A stretch of DNA of 64,000 bases, taken from Gammaproteobacteria bacterium. Its GTDB lineage: Bacteria > Pseudomonadota > Gammaproteobacteria > Steroidobacterales > Steroidobacteraceae. Position numbers and translations under genes: made by a program. The notes under the pieces were generated by a model that saw nothing but the letters and a program-made list of their open reading frames with translations, was not told the origin of the DNA and ran no database searches. This document shows, piece after piece, positions 46,858 to 56,875 of the stretch. The number at the start of each line of letters is the position of its first letter. The first letter of the stretch is position 1. The stretch spans positions 1 through 64,000 of the forward strand of contig JAQGOF010000154.1 in the NCBI GenBank assembly GCA_028293745.1, in the 5' to 3' direction.

Positions 46858-47490
46858 TCAGTCGCCCGTATGTGCCTGCTCGGCTTTGACTGTCGCTGCC
46901 CTCCGGTGCAGCAACTCGGCGTGTTGGGCGAGCTTGGGCAGGCGGGCATGCAGGGCCGCAAGGTCACCGGGGTACCATGCGGTTAGCATGTAGAGGTAAG
47001 GGTCCGCAGCCGACAGCGTTTCACCCAGCACGTACGGCGAGAGCGCGCCATGAATCAGTTCGAGGTGACGCGCGTAGTCTGCCACGGCTTGTTGTTTGAT
47101 CTCGTTGGCGGCAGCCTGTCCAATGGTTGAGTATCGCTCGGGGTAGGAACTTCTGAGAACGGTCTCGTAAACGTTCGAAGACAGGAACAACATCCACTGC
47201 AGGAAGCGGGCGTGTGCCGTCGTGCCCGCGGGAGGCGCGAGATTCGCCGCCGGGTGCGCGTGAGTCAGGTGGATGAGAATTGCGGCTGACTCGAACACCG
47301 GTGTGCCATCGGGTAGCACAAGGGCTGGGACTTTCCCGGTGGGATTGATCTGCCGGAGGGCAGCAACTTCCTCGGGAGCCCTGCTGACCCAGACCATCTC
47401 GTAAGGCGCTCCGATCTCCTCGAGCACGATTTGCACGGCCAATGACCCGGAGTTCGCCCGGCCGTAGAGGTTGTAGGTATTGCTCGCCAT
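46858..47490 (-). CDS. Glutathione S-transferase
   Basis: 210 residues from the ATG at 47490 (GGAGG four bases upstream). N-terminal thioredoxin-like domain: YNLYGRANSGSLAVQIVLEEIG, INPTGKVPALVLPDGT, FESAAILIHLTHAHP, then an all-helical C-terminal domain with LGETLSAADPYLYMLTAWYPG (the usual D in the N-capping box). It is 36 bases downstream of the outer membrane efflux gene and on the same strand, so it may be the last gene of that operon. Converges on upp. Confidence 0.9.
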   Translation of the reverse strand: MASNTYNLYGRANSGSLAVQIVLEEIGAPYEMVWVSRAPEEVAALRQINPTGKVPALVLPDGTPVFESAAILIHLTHAHPAANLAPPAGTTAHARFLQWMLFLSSNVYETVLRSSYPERYSTIGQAAANEIKQQAVADYARHLELIHGALSPYVLGETLSAADPYLYMLTAWYPGDLAALHARLPKLAQHAELLHRRAATVKAEQAHTGD

Positions 47491-47525
47491 GAGACCTCCG
47501 GATGTATTCTTTCCAGTATACGGTA

Positions 47526-48998
47526 TCAGGAGCTGTGTGGTGCCGATGTCGGCGCCGGTGAGTCGGCCCAAGGTCCGCCCAGTGCCTTGACCAGTAGTAC
47601 GCTAGCGTCCATTTGGCGGCGGGAAATGTCTGCGGCTACACGCTCGTTGGAAAGCGCGATGCTTTGAGCCGTGACGACATCAAGATAACCTACGGCTCCG
47701 GCTTGATAGCGATTGAGCGCAACCTGCAGTGCGCGCTCCGCAGACGCGACCGCCTTCTGTTGCGTCCCGGCCTCATCAGCCAATTGTCGAGTTGCGTTGA
47801 GATTGTCTTCGACTTCCTGAAACGCAGTCAGGACAGTCTGCCGATAGACTGCGACCGTTTGATCATATTGAGCTCGGGCGCCTTCCAACTGGTGCTTACG
47901 TTTGCCCCCGTCGAATATCGTCCCGAGTATGGCCGGCCCTATGGCCCAGAATCGACTCGGCATCGACAACCAGGATCCGACGCTGGACGCCTCGAACCCT
48001 CCAGAGACCGAAAGCATCAGATCGGGATAGAACGCCGATACCGCTTCACCAATGTCCGCGTTTGATCCTGCAACGCGTCGCTCGGCAGCGGCGATGTCTG
48101 GTCGGCGCTCCAGCAGCTGCGACGGAATGCCTTGAGGGATGGCGGGTGGCGTCAATTCGATGCCGTTGGTCCGCACGGTAAACGTGGATGCTGGCTCGCC
48201 CACCATCGTGGCTATCGCGTGCTCGAGCTGCCCACGCCTGACGCCGAGATCCACGAGCTGCGCACGCGTAGTCTCGAGTTGGGTTTCGGCTTGGGCGAGC
48301 TCCAGGTCAGAAGCTACGCCGGCATCGAAGCGATGCTGCACCAGGGCCAGTGCGCTGGTGTATGAGGCTACCGTTTTCTGCAGCAGTGCCGTTTGTGCAT
48401 CGGTGTCGAGTAGATCGAAGTAGTCCACGGCCAGCTCTGCGTGAATGCTCAACTGCACAGAGGCCAAGTCGGCCGAACTTGCCTGGGCCCGCGCATCTGC
48501 GGCATCGACTGTATGCCGCACACGGGAAAACAGGTCTGGCTCCCAGGATGCGCCGATACCCACTGAGTAGTCAGGCACCGTGCGTCCCGCGAGCCCCGCC
48601 CGTCCAACGATGTTTTGGGATGTGTGAAAGCGTGATGCGCTCGAGCTGGCCGAGATCGTGGGAGAGTAGCCGGACCGCGCTACACCGACAGCAGATCTCG
48701 CGACCATCAATGCGGCGAGTGCCTGCTTGACCGACTGATTGGACTTCGACGCGCGCGCTTCGAGCTCTTTCAACTGCGGGTCGCCGAAGACCTCCCACCA
48801 GGCCCCGCGATCCTCAATGTCTCCTGGCGATGCCGCTACCCAACCGGGAGGGGGCGTGTTTGTAGCCGGTGCGCCAACGCCTTCTCTATATGACGCCGGG
48901 ACGGAGATGTCCGGTTTGTGGTACGCCGGCCCGGTAGCGCAGGCGCTCAGCACGGCGGCAACGATCGGCGCTAGAAGCAATGAGCTACGCATGACCAT
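47526..48998 (-). CDS. NodT/OprM-family outer membrane efflux lipoprotein
   Basis: 490 residues. The start is MVMRSS at 48998, or ATG at 48992. A lipobox VLSACATG gives a lipidated cysteine near residue 19. Duplicated outer-membrane-efflux repeats follow: WWEVFGDPQLKELEARASKSN, RSGYSPTISASSSASRF, LLDTDAQTALLQKTV, LLERRPDIAAAERRVAGSNADIGEAVSAFYP, and TAFQEVEDNLNATRQL. It is the exit channel for the tripartite system. It overlaps the adaptor gene by 14 (or 8) bases. Confidence 0.93.
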   Translation of the reverse strand: MVMRSSLLLAPIVAAVLSACATGPAYHKPDISVPASYREGVGAPATNTPPPGWVAASPGDIEDRGAWWEVFGDPQLKELEARASKSNQSVKQALAALMVARSAVGVARSGYSPTISASSSASRFHTSQNIVGRAGLAGRTVPDYSVGIGASWEPDLFSRVRHTVDAADARAQASSADLASVQLSIHAELAVDYFDLLDTDAQTALLQKTVASYTSALALVQHRFDAGVASDLELAQAETQLETTRAQLVDLGVRRGQLEHAIATMVGEPASTFTVRTNGIELTPPAIPQGIPSQLLERRPDIAAAERRVAGSNADIGEAVSAFYPDLMLSVSGGFEASSVGSWLSMPSRFWAIGPAILGTIFDGGKRKHQLEGARAQYDQTVAVYRQTVLTAFQEVEDNLNATRQLADEAGTQQKAVASAERALQVALNRYQAGAVGYLDVVTAQSIALSNERVAADISRRQMDASVLLVKALGGPWADSPAPTSAPHSS

Positions 48999-50154
48999 TC
49001 CCCTTCGCTATATGGACGGCGTCACCCGAGGCAATCGCGTCATTCGGATTGGCGATCACGCGCTCGTGTCCGTTCAATCCGGAGACCACCTCAATGCGTG
49101 TTCCAAAGTCACGTCCGAGCGTTACGGTTTGCATGGAAACCCGGTCTGCGGCATTGACGGTCGCGACTTGAACTCCATCGGGACGAAATAGGAGGGCGCT
49201 CACGGGCACTGATACGCGCGGCTGCGCGTTCACCGCATTCAAGTGAACGTATGCGTAAGCGCCCGGCAAGAGGGCGCCGTCCTTGTTGTCCATGTCAATT
49301 TCCGTTCTCTGCGTGCGAGTCACGGGGTCCATCGCTCCTGCCGTGCGCGTTACGGCGCCGCCGAACGTCCGTCCGGGCCATTGAGACAGGGTGATCGTTG
49401 CGGCCGTTCCCACGCCGGCGTCACGGACGTAGTCCTGAGGGACGTCCGCGAAAACGCGCAGTTTGTCGGTTTCGACCAGATGGAACATTTCAGTCTTCGG
49501 GCCACCCGAGCTGCCGGAATCTATCAAGGAGCCCACGTCGATGTTTCGGGCGCTTACGATGCCCGCAAAGGGCGCGTACACTCTTTCGAAGGACTGCATT
49601 TTGCCGAGTCGCTCGACGTCGGCGCGGGCAGCCGCCAGGGTCGCATGGCGCGCATTCATGATCGCGACGTCCTGTTCTGCTTCCTGCTTTGACACAGAGT
49701 TCGTCTTTAGAAGCTCTTGCCACCGATTCGCGGTGATCTTGGCGATCTGGTAATCGGAAAGCGCGCTCGCGGCGGCACCCCTGGCCTGTTCGAGTTGGGC
49801 ATCCACCTCAGGCGCGTCGATCACCGCCAGCAGCTGGCCTGCGGTGACTGGCGTGCCGATGTCGACATACCAATGCCCAACATAACCGTTGGTGCGTGCG
49901 AAGATCGGAACGTCCTGATACGCCTGAACCGCGGCCGGCAGATCGATGTGCTGGACACCGGGCGAGGGTTGCGGATACGCGACCGACACCGTAGGGATGG
50001 CCAGCGACTGCGTCTGCTGTCGCAATGCAGAACGCGCCTGGAGGTGCGGGTAAATGCCGATCGCCAAGCCTGCCGCGACGATTGCAATGGCCGGAAGGCG
50101 CCGCTTCCAGGTCTTGGCAGCGCCGGAACGTTTTGGCTCATCATGCGTGTTCAT
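48985..50154 (-). CDS. RND efflux periplasmic adaptor (membrane fusion protein)
   Basis: 389 residues from the ATG at 50154. An N-terminal anchor (LPAIAIVAAGLAIGIYPHL) is followed by the lipoyl half-motif VPIFARTNGYVGHWYVDIGTPVTAGQLLAVIDAPEVDAQ, a short coiled-coil hairpin, the second half YAPFAGIVSARNIDVGSLI, a beta-barrel and a membrane-proximal domain (VPVSALLFRPDGVQVATV). It sits 13 bases downstream of the permease and links it to the outer channel. Confidence 0.92.
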   Translation of the reverse strand: MNTHDEPKRSGAAKTWKRRLPAIAIVAAGLAIGIYPHLQARSALRQQTQSLAIPTVSVAYPQPSPGVQHIDLPAAVQAYQDVPIFARTNGYVGHWYVDIGTPVTAGQLLAVIDAPEVDAQLEQARGAAASALSDYQIAKITANRWQELLKTNSVSKQEAEQDVAIMNARHATLAAARADVERLGKMQSFERVYAPFAGIVSARNIDVGSLIDSGSSGGPKTEMFHLVETDKLRVFADVPQDYVRDAGVGTAATITLSQWPGRTFGGAVTRTAGAMDPVTRTQRTEIDMDNKDGALLPGAYAYVHLNAVNAQPRVSVPVSALLFRPDGVQVATVNAADRVSMQTVTLGRDFGTRIEVVSGLNGHERVIANPNDAIASGDAVHIAKGNGHA

Positions 50155-50167
50155 CTGGGTTCTCCGA

Positions 50168-53100
50168 TCAGCTCGCTTGGTTGGTGGGGTTGGCGGGAAT
50201 GAATGTGGCGGCGGCTGCACTGCGCTTCTTGAGCCACGCGTGCACTGTGCCGAAGACAACGGGTACAAACAGCAGCGTCGCCGCGGTTCCGAACAGCAGG
50301 CCGCCGATCACGGCGCGACCCAATGGAGCGTTCTGCTCGCCTCCATCGCCCAGGCCGAGCGCCATCGGCAGCATGCCGATCAACATCGCGAGTGCGGTCA
50401 TCAGCACCGGTCGGAACCGCCCGCCACCCGCCTCGAAGGCGGCCCGCATCGGCTCGACACCGTCCGCCAGTCTTTGGCGGCCAAAGCTGACCACCAGAAT
50501 GCTATTGGCCGTCGCGATGCCGATGCACATGATGGCTCCCGTCAGTGCCGGCACGCTTACCGTAGTACCAGTGACAAACAGCATCCAGGCGATACCTGCC
50601 ATCGCTCCCGGCAGGCCGCTCAGAATGATCATCGGATCGATCCATGACTGGAAGTTGACGACCATCAGGAGGTACGCGAGGACCACGGCCAGTACCATCC
50701 CGCCCAGGAGGCCCGAGAACGAGGACTGCATCGTTGCAACCTGGCCCCGAATCACGATGCTCGATCCCGCTGGCAGGCTACTCTTCATGCCATCGACGAT
50801 GCGCGTGACGTCACGTGCTACACCGCCGAGGTCACGACCTTGCGTGGTGCCGAAGATATCGATGACCGGCTGCACGTTGTAGTGCGACACCACCGCGTTC
50901 TGTGACGCACGCGACAACGTACCAAGCGAGCCAAGAATCTGTCCGCGCGTCGCTGTGCTCGACGCGCCGCTGTTGGTCAGCGGTATGTTGTTGATCGCCT
51001 GCAGCGAGTCGACCTGGTACTGCGGCGTCTGGGTCTCCAGCGGATAGCTGACTCCATTCTTCGGGTTCAGCCAGAAGTTGGGCGTCGTTTGCGTGCTGCC
51101 CGACAGTGCGATCAGCACGTCTTGCGCGATGGCGCGCTGTTCGAAGCCCGCCTGCATCGCCTTTGCGCGATCCACGTCGATATTGATGGCGGGGGCATTG
51201 TCGGGTTGCTGGATTCGCAGATCGACCAGCCCCTGCACACTGTGCAGTTGGTGCAGAAGCGAGCTCGCCGCGGCACGATTGCCGGCTGCATCGTTACCCA
51301 CGATCTGAATGTCGATGGGCGACGGCAGGCCGAAGTTCAGGATCTGGCCGATGATGTCGGCCGGTAGAAATGAGAAGGTAACCCCGGGGAACTCGGTATT
51401 GAGCTTGCCGCGGAGCTCCTTGACGTACTGCGCCGTTGGCGCGTGCTTAGGCGTGAGGGCAACCAGGATATCAGCATCCGCTGAGCCGATCGGCGATGAC
51501 GAGTCATACGTGAGGTTGATGCCGCTGACCGGCAACCCGATGTTGTCGAGGATCGAAGCCAGCTGATTTTTCGGGACGATCGAACGGATTCGCTGCTCGA
51601 TCTGGTCGGTCAGGCGCGCCGTCTCCTCGATGCGTGTGCCGGTCTGAACCCGGATGTGCAGGCGAATCTCGCCCGTGTCCACGGACGGGAAGAAGTCCTG
51701 TCCGACAATGACCAGCAATCCGAGGGACGCAAGGCAGAAGAGGACGAACCCTATGGCAAATTGCCGCGACCGTTCGATGCAACGTTCGAGCAATCGCTCG
51801 TAGCGCTTGCGCAATGCGTCCAAGTGTCGCTGGACCCAGGCAAATCCCCTCTCCAACCGCGTGGAGCTTGCCGTTGCTGCCGGTCCGGGTTCGCGCAGCA
51901 GGTACATCGCCAGTGTCGGAATGAGCGTGCGCGAGAAGAAATAGGAGGCGAGCATCGCGAAGACGACCGCTTCGGCGAGCGGTACGAACAGGAAGCGGGC
52001 GACGCCCGACAGCATGAACATTGGGAGGAATACGATGCAGATGGCGAGCGTTGAGACCAAGGTCGGCACGGCAATCTCTCCGGACCCGATCAGAATGGCC
52101 TCGTGCTTTGGCTGGCCCATCTCCAGGTGATGGCTGATGTTCTCGATGCTCACGGTCGCATCGTCGACCAGGATTCCCACCGCCAGCGCCAGTCCGCCCA
52201 GGGTCATGATGTTGATGGTCTGTCCGAGCGCCGACAGGGCGATCAGCGAAGCGATCACGGACAGCGGTATGGAGATCGCAATGATCAAAGTGGCGCGCCA
52301 GCTCGAAAGAAAAACGAGGATCATGACGGCCGTGAGCGCGGCCGCGATCAACGCCTCGCGCACCACGCCGGATATGGCTGAGCTGACGAAGATCGACTGG
52401 TCGGAGACCGGTTTTATGGTCAGGGCCTTGGGCATCCCCGCGGCAATTTGCGGCAGCATTGCCTTGACCTGGCTGATGATGGTCAGCGTCGAGGCGGCCC
52501 CCGACTTTTCAATCTCCAGGAGGGCGGAGCGGTTGCCGTCGGTTCGCACGATGTTGGTCTGCGGTGCAAATCCGTCGCGCACGTGGGCCACGTCCCTGAT
52601 ATAGATCACGCCGCCCGGCGTGGCCTTTATCGGCAGATCGTTCAGTGCCTCAACTGTTGAGGTGCTGCCGTTCAGATTTACGTTGTACTCGAAGGTGCCG
52701 ATTTTGGCCGTGCCGCCCGGGAGGATGAGGCTCTGGGCGTTGACCGCGTTCACAACGTCGAGCGGCGAGAGGCCCTTGGATTGCAGCGCCTGCGAATTGA
52801 TGTCCACCATGACCTGGCGAACCTTTCCGCCGAACGGCAGCGGCACGGCCGCACCCTGGACCGTCGCCAGCCGCGTGCGGATGAAGTTGTTGCCGAGGTC
52901 GTAGAGCTGCTGTTCAGGCAGGGTCTTGCTCGAGAGGGCGAGCTGCAGAATCGGCACTGTCGAGGCGCTGTACGCGAGGATAGTGGGCGGCAGAGTTCCC
53001 TGGGGCAGCACGCGCAGGATGGACTGCGCGCTCGCTGAGGCTTCCGCCATTGCGCGATTGATGTCGGCGCCCGGATGAAAGAACACCTTCACGACCGCGA

Positions 53101-53365
53101 CCGAGTTCATGGATTGCGACTCGACGTGCTCGATGTTGTCCACATCCGAGGTCACCGCCCGCTCATAGGGGGATATGATGCGGCGGGTCATGTCATCGGC
53201 CGTGAAGCCGTTGAACGACCACACGACGCTCAACACCGGGATGTCGATGTTGGGAAAGATATCGGTGGGCGTCCGCAAGACAGCCAGCGGCCCGATGATC
53301 AGGACCAGAAGCGCGACGACGACAAAGGTGTACGGGCGGCGCAGGGCAAGTTCAACAATCCACAT
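50168..53365 (-). CDS. RND-family efflux permease
   Basis: 1065 residues, full length for AcrB-type pumps with twelve predicted membrane helices in two halves. N-terminus MWIVELALRRPYTFVVVALLV; helix 4 proton-relay pair in LVDDATVSIENI; periplasmic porter domains; the second half begins at about residue 530. The pattern is of the hydrophobe/amphiphile type rather than the CzcA heavy-metal type (no clear metal-pump motif), although its adjacent regulators are of the heavy-metal kind. It leads the operon with the adaptor and outer channel. Substrate is not inferred. Confidence 0.93.
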   Translation of the reverse strand: MWIVELALRRPYTFVVVALLVLIIGPLAVLRTPTDIFPNIDIPVLSVVWSFNGFTADDMTRRIISPYERAVTSDVDNIEHVESQSMNSVAVVKVFFHPGADINRAMAEASASAQSILRVLPQGTLPPTILAYSASTVPILQLALSSKTLPEQQLYDLGNNFIRTRLATVQGAAVPLPFGGKVRQVMVDINSQALQSKGLSPLDVVNAVNAQSLILPGGTAKIGTFEYNVNLNGSTSTVEALNDLPIKATPGGVIYIRDVAHVRDGFAPQTNIVRTDGNRSALLEIEKSGAASTLTIISQVKAMLPQIAAGMPKALTIKPVSDQSIFVSSAISGVVREALIAAALTAVMILVFLSSWRATLIIAISIPLSVIASLIALSALGQTINIMTLGGLALAVGILVDDATVSIENISHHLEMGQPKHEAILIGSGEIAVPTLVSTLAICIVFLPMFMLSGVARFLFVPLAEAVVFAMLASYFFSRTLIPTLAMYLLREPGPAATASSTRLERGFAWVQRHLDALRKRYERLLERCIERSRQFAIGFVLFCLASLGLLVIVGQDFFPSVDTGEIRLHIRVQTGTRIEETARLTDQIEQRIRSIVPKNQLASILDNIGLPVSGINLTYDSSSPIGSADADILVALTPKHAPTAQYVKELRGKLNTEFPGVTFSFLPADIIGQILNFGLPSPIDIQIVGNDAAGNRAAASSLLHQLHSVQGLVDLRIQQPDNAPAINIDVDRAKAMQAGFEQRAIAQDVLIALSGSTQTTPNFWLNPKNGVSYPLETQTPQYQVDSLQAINNIPLTNSGASSTATRGQILGSLGTLSRASQNAVVSHYNVQPVIDIFGTTQGRDLGGVARDVTRIVDGMKSSLPAGSSIVIRGQVATMQSSFSGLLGGMVLAVVLAYLLMVVNFQSWIDPMIILSGLPGAMAGIAWMLFVTGTTVSVPALTGAIMCIGIATANSILVVSFGRQRLADGVEPMRAAFEAGGGRFRPVLMTALAMLIGMLPMALGLGDGGEQNAPLGRAVIGGLLFGTAATLLFVPVVFGTVHAWLKKRSAAAATFIPANPTNQAS

Positions 53366-53459
53366 GGGGCGACCTCTGGTGAGCTGCGACGGGAGCGGCG
53401 ATGCGCAATGTGTGGACAGACTAGGCGCTCACCCCTTTCTACGAGCTGTCGGTAACCTT

Positions 53460-53475
53460 ACGATCTTGTAATCGT
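53460..53475. promoter_or_regulatory. Inverted repeat between RND operon and response regulator
   Basis: ACGAT (53460-53464) and ATCGT (53471-53475) separated by six bases, in the gap between two divergent units. Candidate binding site for the OmpR-type regulator encoded to its right. Short arms make chance possible. Confidence 0.35.
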
Positions 53476-53527
53476 GCTTCCCGTGGCACGGGCGTATGCT
53501 CTGTGGCACTCACAGATGGGGAACGGT

Positions 53528-54205
53528 ATGCGGTTGCTGGTTGTCGAGGACGAGGCGAAAACGCGCGAATACCTGCGTAAAGGACTCGAGGAGTCGGGGT
53601 TCACCGTCGACATTGCCAACAATGGACTGGACGGCCTGCATCTGGCGCTCGAGGAGAATTACGACCTGGTCGTCCTGGATGTCATGCTGCCTGCCCTCGA
53701 GGGTTGGGATGTGATCAAGCGGCTGCGTGACAAGAAGAACATCCCTGTCCTGTTCCTGACTGCCCGTGATCAGATCGAGGATCGTGTGCGGGGTCTCGAG
53801 CTGGGCGGGGATGACTACCTCATCAAGCCGTTCGCTTTCGTCGAGCTGCTGGCGCGTATCCGGACACTGTTGCGTCGCGGGCCCGCGCGCGAGGTGGAGC
53901 AGATCAGTGTTGGTGATCTCGAGATCGACGTCATTCGCCGCCGGGTCAGGCGCGCGGGCGTGCGTGTCGATTTGACGCCGCGTGAATTCTCACTGTTGCA
54001 GCTGCTCGCCAATCGCCAGGGCGAAGTACTCAGCCGGACTCAGATCGCTTCCTACGTCTGGGACATGAATTTCGACAGCGATACCAATGTCGTCGAGGTG
54101 GCGATACGCCGGCTACGTGCAAAGATAGACGACGACCACGCCGTCAAACTGATCCATACGATTCGTGGAATGGGGTACGTACTCGAGGTTGGAGAGCGTG
54201 GTTGA
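53528..54205 (+). CDS. OmpR-family response regulator (CusR/CopR-like)
   Basis: 225 residues from [11 protein letters not shown] at 53528 (an ATG at 53516 would add four). The receiver has the acidic cluster VVEDE, phosphoacceptor VLDVMLP, a LFLTARD threonine region and the YLIKPF lysine. The C-terminal winged helix includes [25 protein letters not shown] and the [15 protein letters not shown] end. This is the group most often annotated as heavy-metal response regulators. The stop overlaps the histidine kinase start (TTGA). Divergent from the efflux operon. Confidence 0.93.
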   Translation: MRLLVVEDEAKTREYLRKGLEESGFTVDIANNGLDGLHLALEENYDLVVLDVMLPALEGWDVIKRLRDKKNIPVLFLTARDQIEDRVRGLELGGDDYLIKPFAFVELLARIRTLLRRGPAREVEQISVGDLEIDVIRRRVRRAGVRVDLTPREFSLLQLLANRQGEVLSRTQIASYVWDMNFDSDTNVVEVAIRRLRAKIDDDHAVKLIHTIRGMGYVLEVGERG

Positions 54206-55596
54206 GCCGCCTGTCACTGAATGCACGGCTGGCATTGCTGTTTGCATCTATCGTTACGTTCTGTCTTGCCGTCGTCGGGACTATCCTGTTCAACGCCCTC
54301 TCACGGCAGATATACGCACAAGATGACTTGAATATCGTTCTATCGGCGCGTCACTTGCGCCGCCTTGCGGCTGAGATGGACGACCTTGCCGCGGTGCGCG
54401 AACATCAGGCGCGGCTGGTCAGCCTGGTGTTGGGCGATGCGGCGTTGGCGTTGAAGATAGATTCGTCCGATGGCACGTCACTCATCGATTACGATCCGCC
54501 GCATCTGCCCCTGATGAACCTCGCCGCCACGCCGCAGAACCAGCGAATCGTCACCGAACACCTGCAGCGGTGGATTTCCGCCGAAGACGTGCCCATGCGC
54601 GGCATCGCAACGCTTGCGACGCTTCGCGACGGGAGCGCCGTCAAGATCAGCGTCGCGCGCTCGATGCAGGACCGGGCCCTCATGCTCGAGCAGTATCGCT
54701 CTCTCATTTGGATGACAGAAGGATCGGCCGTGCTCATCGCGATCGTGCTGAGTCTCCTTCTGATACGGCGCGCACTCAGGCCCTTGCAAAACATTGCCGA
54801 CAGTGCGCGCGGGATAACGCCGGAACGACTGGATGCACGCATCGATGTTCAACGGGCGCCTACCGAGCTCCACGCTCTCGCAGTGTCGCTCAATGCCATG
54901 CTGTTGCGCCTGCAGCAGGGCTTCGACCGGTTGTGGCAGTCCACTACGGATCTGGCGCATGACCTTCGAACCCCGATAGGCAACATGCGTGGTGCCTCCG
55001 AAGTCGCCTTGACGCGAGTGCGCTCTGCGCCGGAATACCAAGCCTTGCTGGTCTCCAACATTGAGGAATGCGATCGGGTCACGCGCATGATTGAGAGTGT
55101 GCTGTTCCTTGCGCGGGCGGAAAGCCCGCATTTCGCGCTGAAGCGAACTACTTTCGATGCGTCGGAGGAGTTGCATCGAATTGGGGAATACTTCGAAGGT
55201 CTGGCTGCCGAAGGGGGTGTTGATATTTCCATCCGCGGCGAAGCCCGCATAAACGCGGAGCGGGAGCTGTTCCGCCGCGCGATCAGCAATCTGCTCGCGA
55301 ACGCCCTTCGTTTCACTCCCGCAGGCGCTACCATAGTGATCACGGTGACAGCTTCTTCTGCAGGGACATCAATTGCCGTCCAGAATGCGGGGACGGGCAT
55401 CGCGCCGGCTGACGTTGGTAAGATTTTCGAGCGCTTCTACCGGGCGGACGCGTCGCGGACTGATTCCGGTATGGCGAGCGGCCTTGGCCTCGCGATCGTC
55501 AAGACGATCATGGACCTCCATGGGGGGCGTGCGTCAGTGCAGAGCGAGGTTGGTGGGCTGACGACGTTTGAACTGTACTTTCCAGCTCCCGGCTGA
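54202..55596 (+). CDS. Sensor histidine kinase, partner of the response regulator
   Basis: 464 residues from a TTG that overlaps the previous stop by four bases. Two membrane helices ([19 protein letters not shown] and near residue 170 [17 protein letters not shown]) bound a periplasmic domain; a HAMP linker follows ([18 protein letters not shown]). The phosphoacceptor block is [16 protein letters not shown], then the ATPase with [23 protein letters not shown] and [17 protein letters not shown]. It is a CusS-like heavy-metal sensor kinase by layout, but the true stimulus is unproved. Its last 160 bases overlap an opposite-strand reading frame. Confidence 0.92.
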   Translation: MSRLSLNARLALLFASIVTFCLAVVGTILFNALSRQIYAQDDLNIVLSARHLRRLAAEMDDLAAVREHQARLVSLVLGDAALALKIDSSDGTSLIDYDPPHLPLMNLAATPQNQRIVTEHLQRWISAEDVPMRGIATLATLRDGSAVKISVARSMQDRALMLEQYRSLIWMTEGSAVLIAIVLSLLLIRRALRPLQNIADSARGITPERLDARIDVQRAPTELHALAVSLNAMLLRLQQGFDRLWQSTTDLAHDLRTPIGNMRGASEVALTRVRSAPEYQALLVSNIEECDRVTRMIESVLFLARAESPHFALKRTTFDASEELHRIGEYFEGLAAEGGVDISIRGEARINAERELFRRAISNLLANALRFTPAGATIVITVTASSAGTSIAVQNAGTGIAPADVGKIFERFYRADASRTDSGMASGLGLAIVKTIMDLHGGRASVQSEVGGLTTFELYFPAPG

Positions 55597-55958
55597 GCCG
55601 AACGAAGACCGGATGGGTGGTCGTACACCGTTTCCCGTTGGAGGACCTTCAGATCCAGAATGTGCGCATCTCTGCTCAGGCGTTTGATCTCTTCCGTGCA
55701 ATGGTAGTCGGTAGCGGGTCCCGTGAGGTCCACCACGGCGGTCGAATCGCTTCCCTCTACCCACGTGATTGTGTACAGGGGGTTGGCACTGAGAGCGCTC
55801 AAGAAGCTCGGGTCGCGGGGGTTTGGTACATCCGGCGTCAGCGTGAGCGACAGCCGCGCGTGACATCTATCCGGGATCGCGCTCTCGCTGTGGCCGGTGT
55901 TAGGTACTGCCGCGAGCACTGCACCCACAACGAAGCTGGCAGACTTGTGAAGATCCAT
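55437..55958 (-). CDS. Small exported protein of unknown function
   Basis: Up to 173 residues from the ATG at 55958 (MDLHKSASFVVGAVLAAVPN, a signal peptide). The next segment contains CHARLSLTLTPDVPNPRDP, SALSANPLYTITWVEGSD, then DLTGPATDYHCTEEIKRLSRDAHILDLKVL. This is reminiscent of a small family in xanthomonads with a TPDVP start and two cysteines, function unknown. The recognisable part ends near 55600; beyond it the frame runs on through the antisense of the kinase 3' end, so the true C-terminus is probably shorter and the natural stop may have been lost. Confidence 0.5.
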   Translation of the reverse strand: MDLHKSASFVVGAVLAAVPNTGHSESAIPDRCHARLSLTLTPDVPNPRDPSFLSALSANPLYTITWVEGSDSTAVVDLTGPATDYHCTEEIKRLSRDAHILDLKVLQRETVYDHPSGLRSAQPGAGKYSSNVVSPPTSLCTDARPPWRSMIVLTIARPRPLAIPESVRDASAR

Positions 55959-55969
55959 GCCTGCTTCAC

Positions 55970-56818
55970 CTAGAGCATTTCGAGCGGCCGCTTCGCAGTG
56001 GGCGGCGGAAACGCGCGGTTGAGCTGGGCAAGGTCCTGGTCGGTGAGGCGAATGTCCAGTGCCGCGCGATTGTCCCGAACGTGGGTGGGTGATCCAGTCC
56101 GCGGGATGGCGATGATGCCCGTCTTCTGGAGTACCCAGGCGAGCGCGATCTGTGCCGGTAGCGCATTGTGTCGGTCCGCTATCCGCTGTAGCTCCGGATG
56201 GGAGAGCAGCCGACCCTGCTCGATCGGCGAATAGGCCATCACGGGGATCCTGCGCTGCCGGCACCAGGGCAGCAGATCCCACTCGATACCACGCCGTGTG
56301 AGGTTGTACAGGACCTGATCGGTCGCGACGGCATCACCACCCGCTAGGGAAAAGAGCTCCTCCATGTCATCCACGTCGAAGTTGCTGACACCCCAGTACC
56401 GCGTTTTGCCTGTCTTCACCAGAGTTGAAAACGCGTCCAGAGTCTCCTCCAACGAAACGCTGCCGCGCCAGTGCAGCAGATAGAGGTCGATCCGGTCGGT
56501 CTTCAGGCGACGCAAGCTTCCCTCGCAAGCCGCAATTGTCCCTTGGGCGGTTGCGTGCTGAGGTAGCACCTTGGTCACCAGGAAGACCTCATCGCGGCGC
56601 CCGTTGATTGCCTCGCCGACGAGTTCCTCTGCCGCGCCCTCGCCATACATTTCGGCGGTATCGATCAGCGTCATGCCGAGGTCGAGACCTAACCGCAGCG
56701 TGGCGATTTCGTCCGGGCGGCGTTGCGGGTCTTCGCCCAGGTACCACGTCCCCAGTCCTAGCGTGGGCACCGCCTCTCCGGACGGAAGCTTGGTGGTGCG
56801 GAGGGGCCGAGCAGCCAT
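55970..56818 (-). CDS. Aldo/keto reductase
   Basis: 282 residues from the ATG at 56818. TIM-barrel oxidoreductase with NADPH. The catalytic tetrad is readable: DTAEMYGEG (Asp and Tyr), LVTKVLP (Lys) and LYLLHWRG (His). C-terminal cofactor motifs: PVMAYSPIEQGRLL, AQIALAWVLQKTGIIAIPRTGSPTHVRDN. It lies 11 bases after the small exported protein gene (reading the minus strand, before it) and diverges from cytochrome b561. Substrate unknown. Confidence 0.92.
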   Translation of the reverse strand: MAARPLRTTKLPSGEAVPTLGLGTWYLGEDPQRRPDEIATLRLGLDLGMTLIDTAEMYGEGAAEELVGEAINGRRDEVFLVTKVLPQHATAQGTIAACEGSLRRLKTDRIDLYLLHWRGSVSLEETLDAFSTLVKTGKTRYWGVSNFDVDDMEELFSLAGGDAVATDQVLYNLTRRGIEWDLLPWCRQRRIPVMAYSPIEQGRLLSHPELQRIADRHNALPAQIALAWVLQKTGIIAIPRTGSPTHVRDNRAALDIRLTDQDLAQLNRAFPPPTAKRPLEML

Positions 56819-56875
56819 CCAGCACTTATACTGCGGGGAGGACGGGCACGCATTAACTGCCGTCAATTTGAGCGA

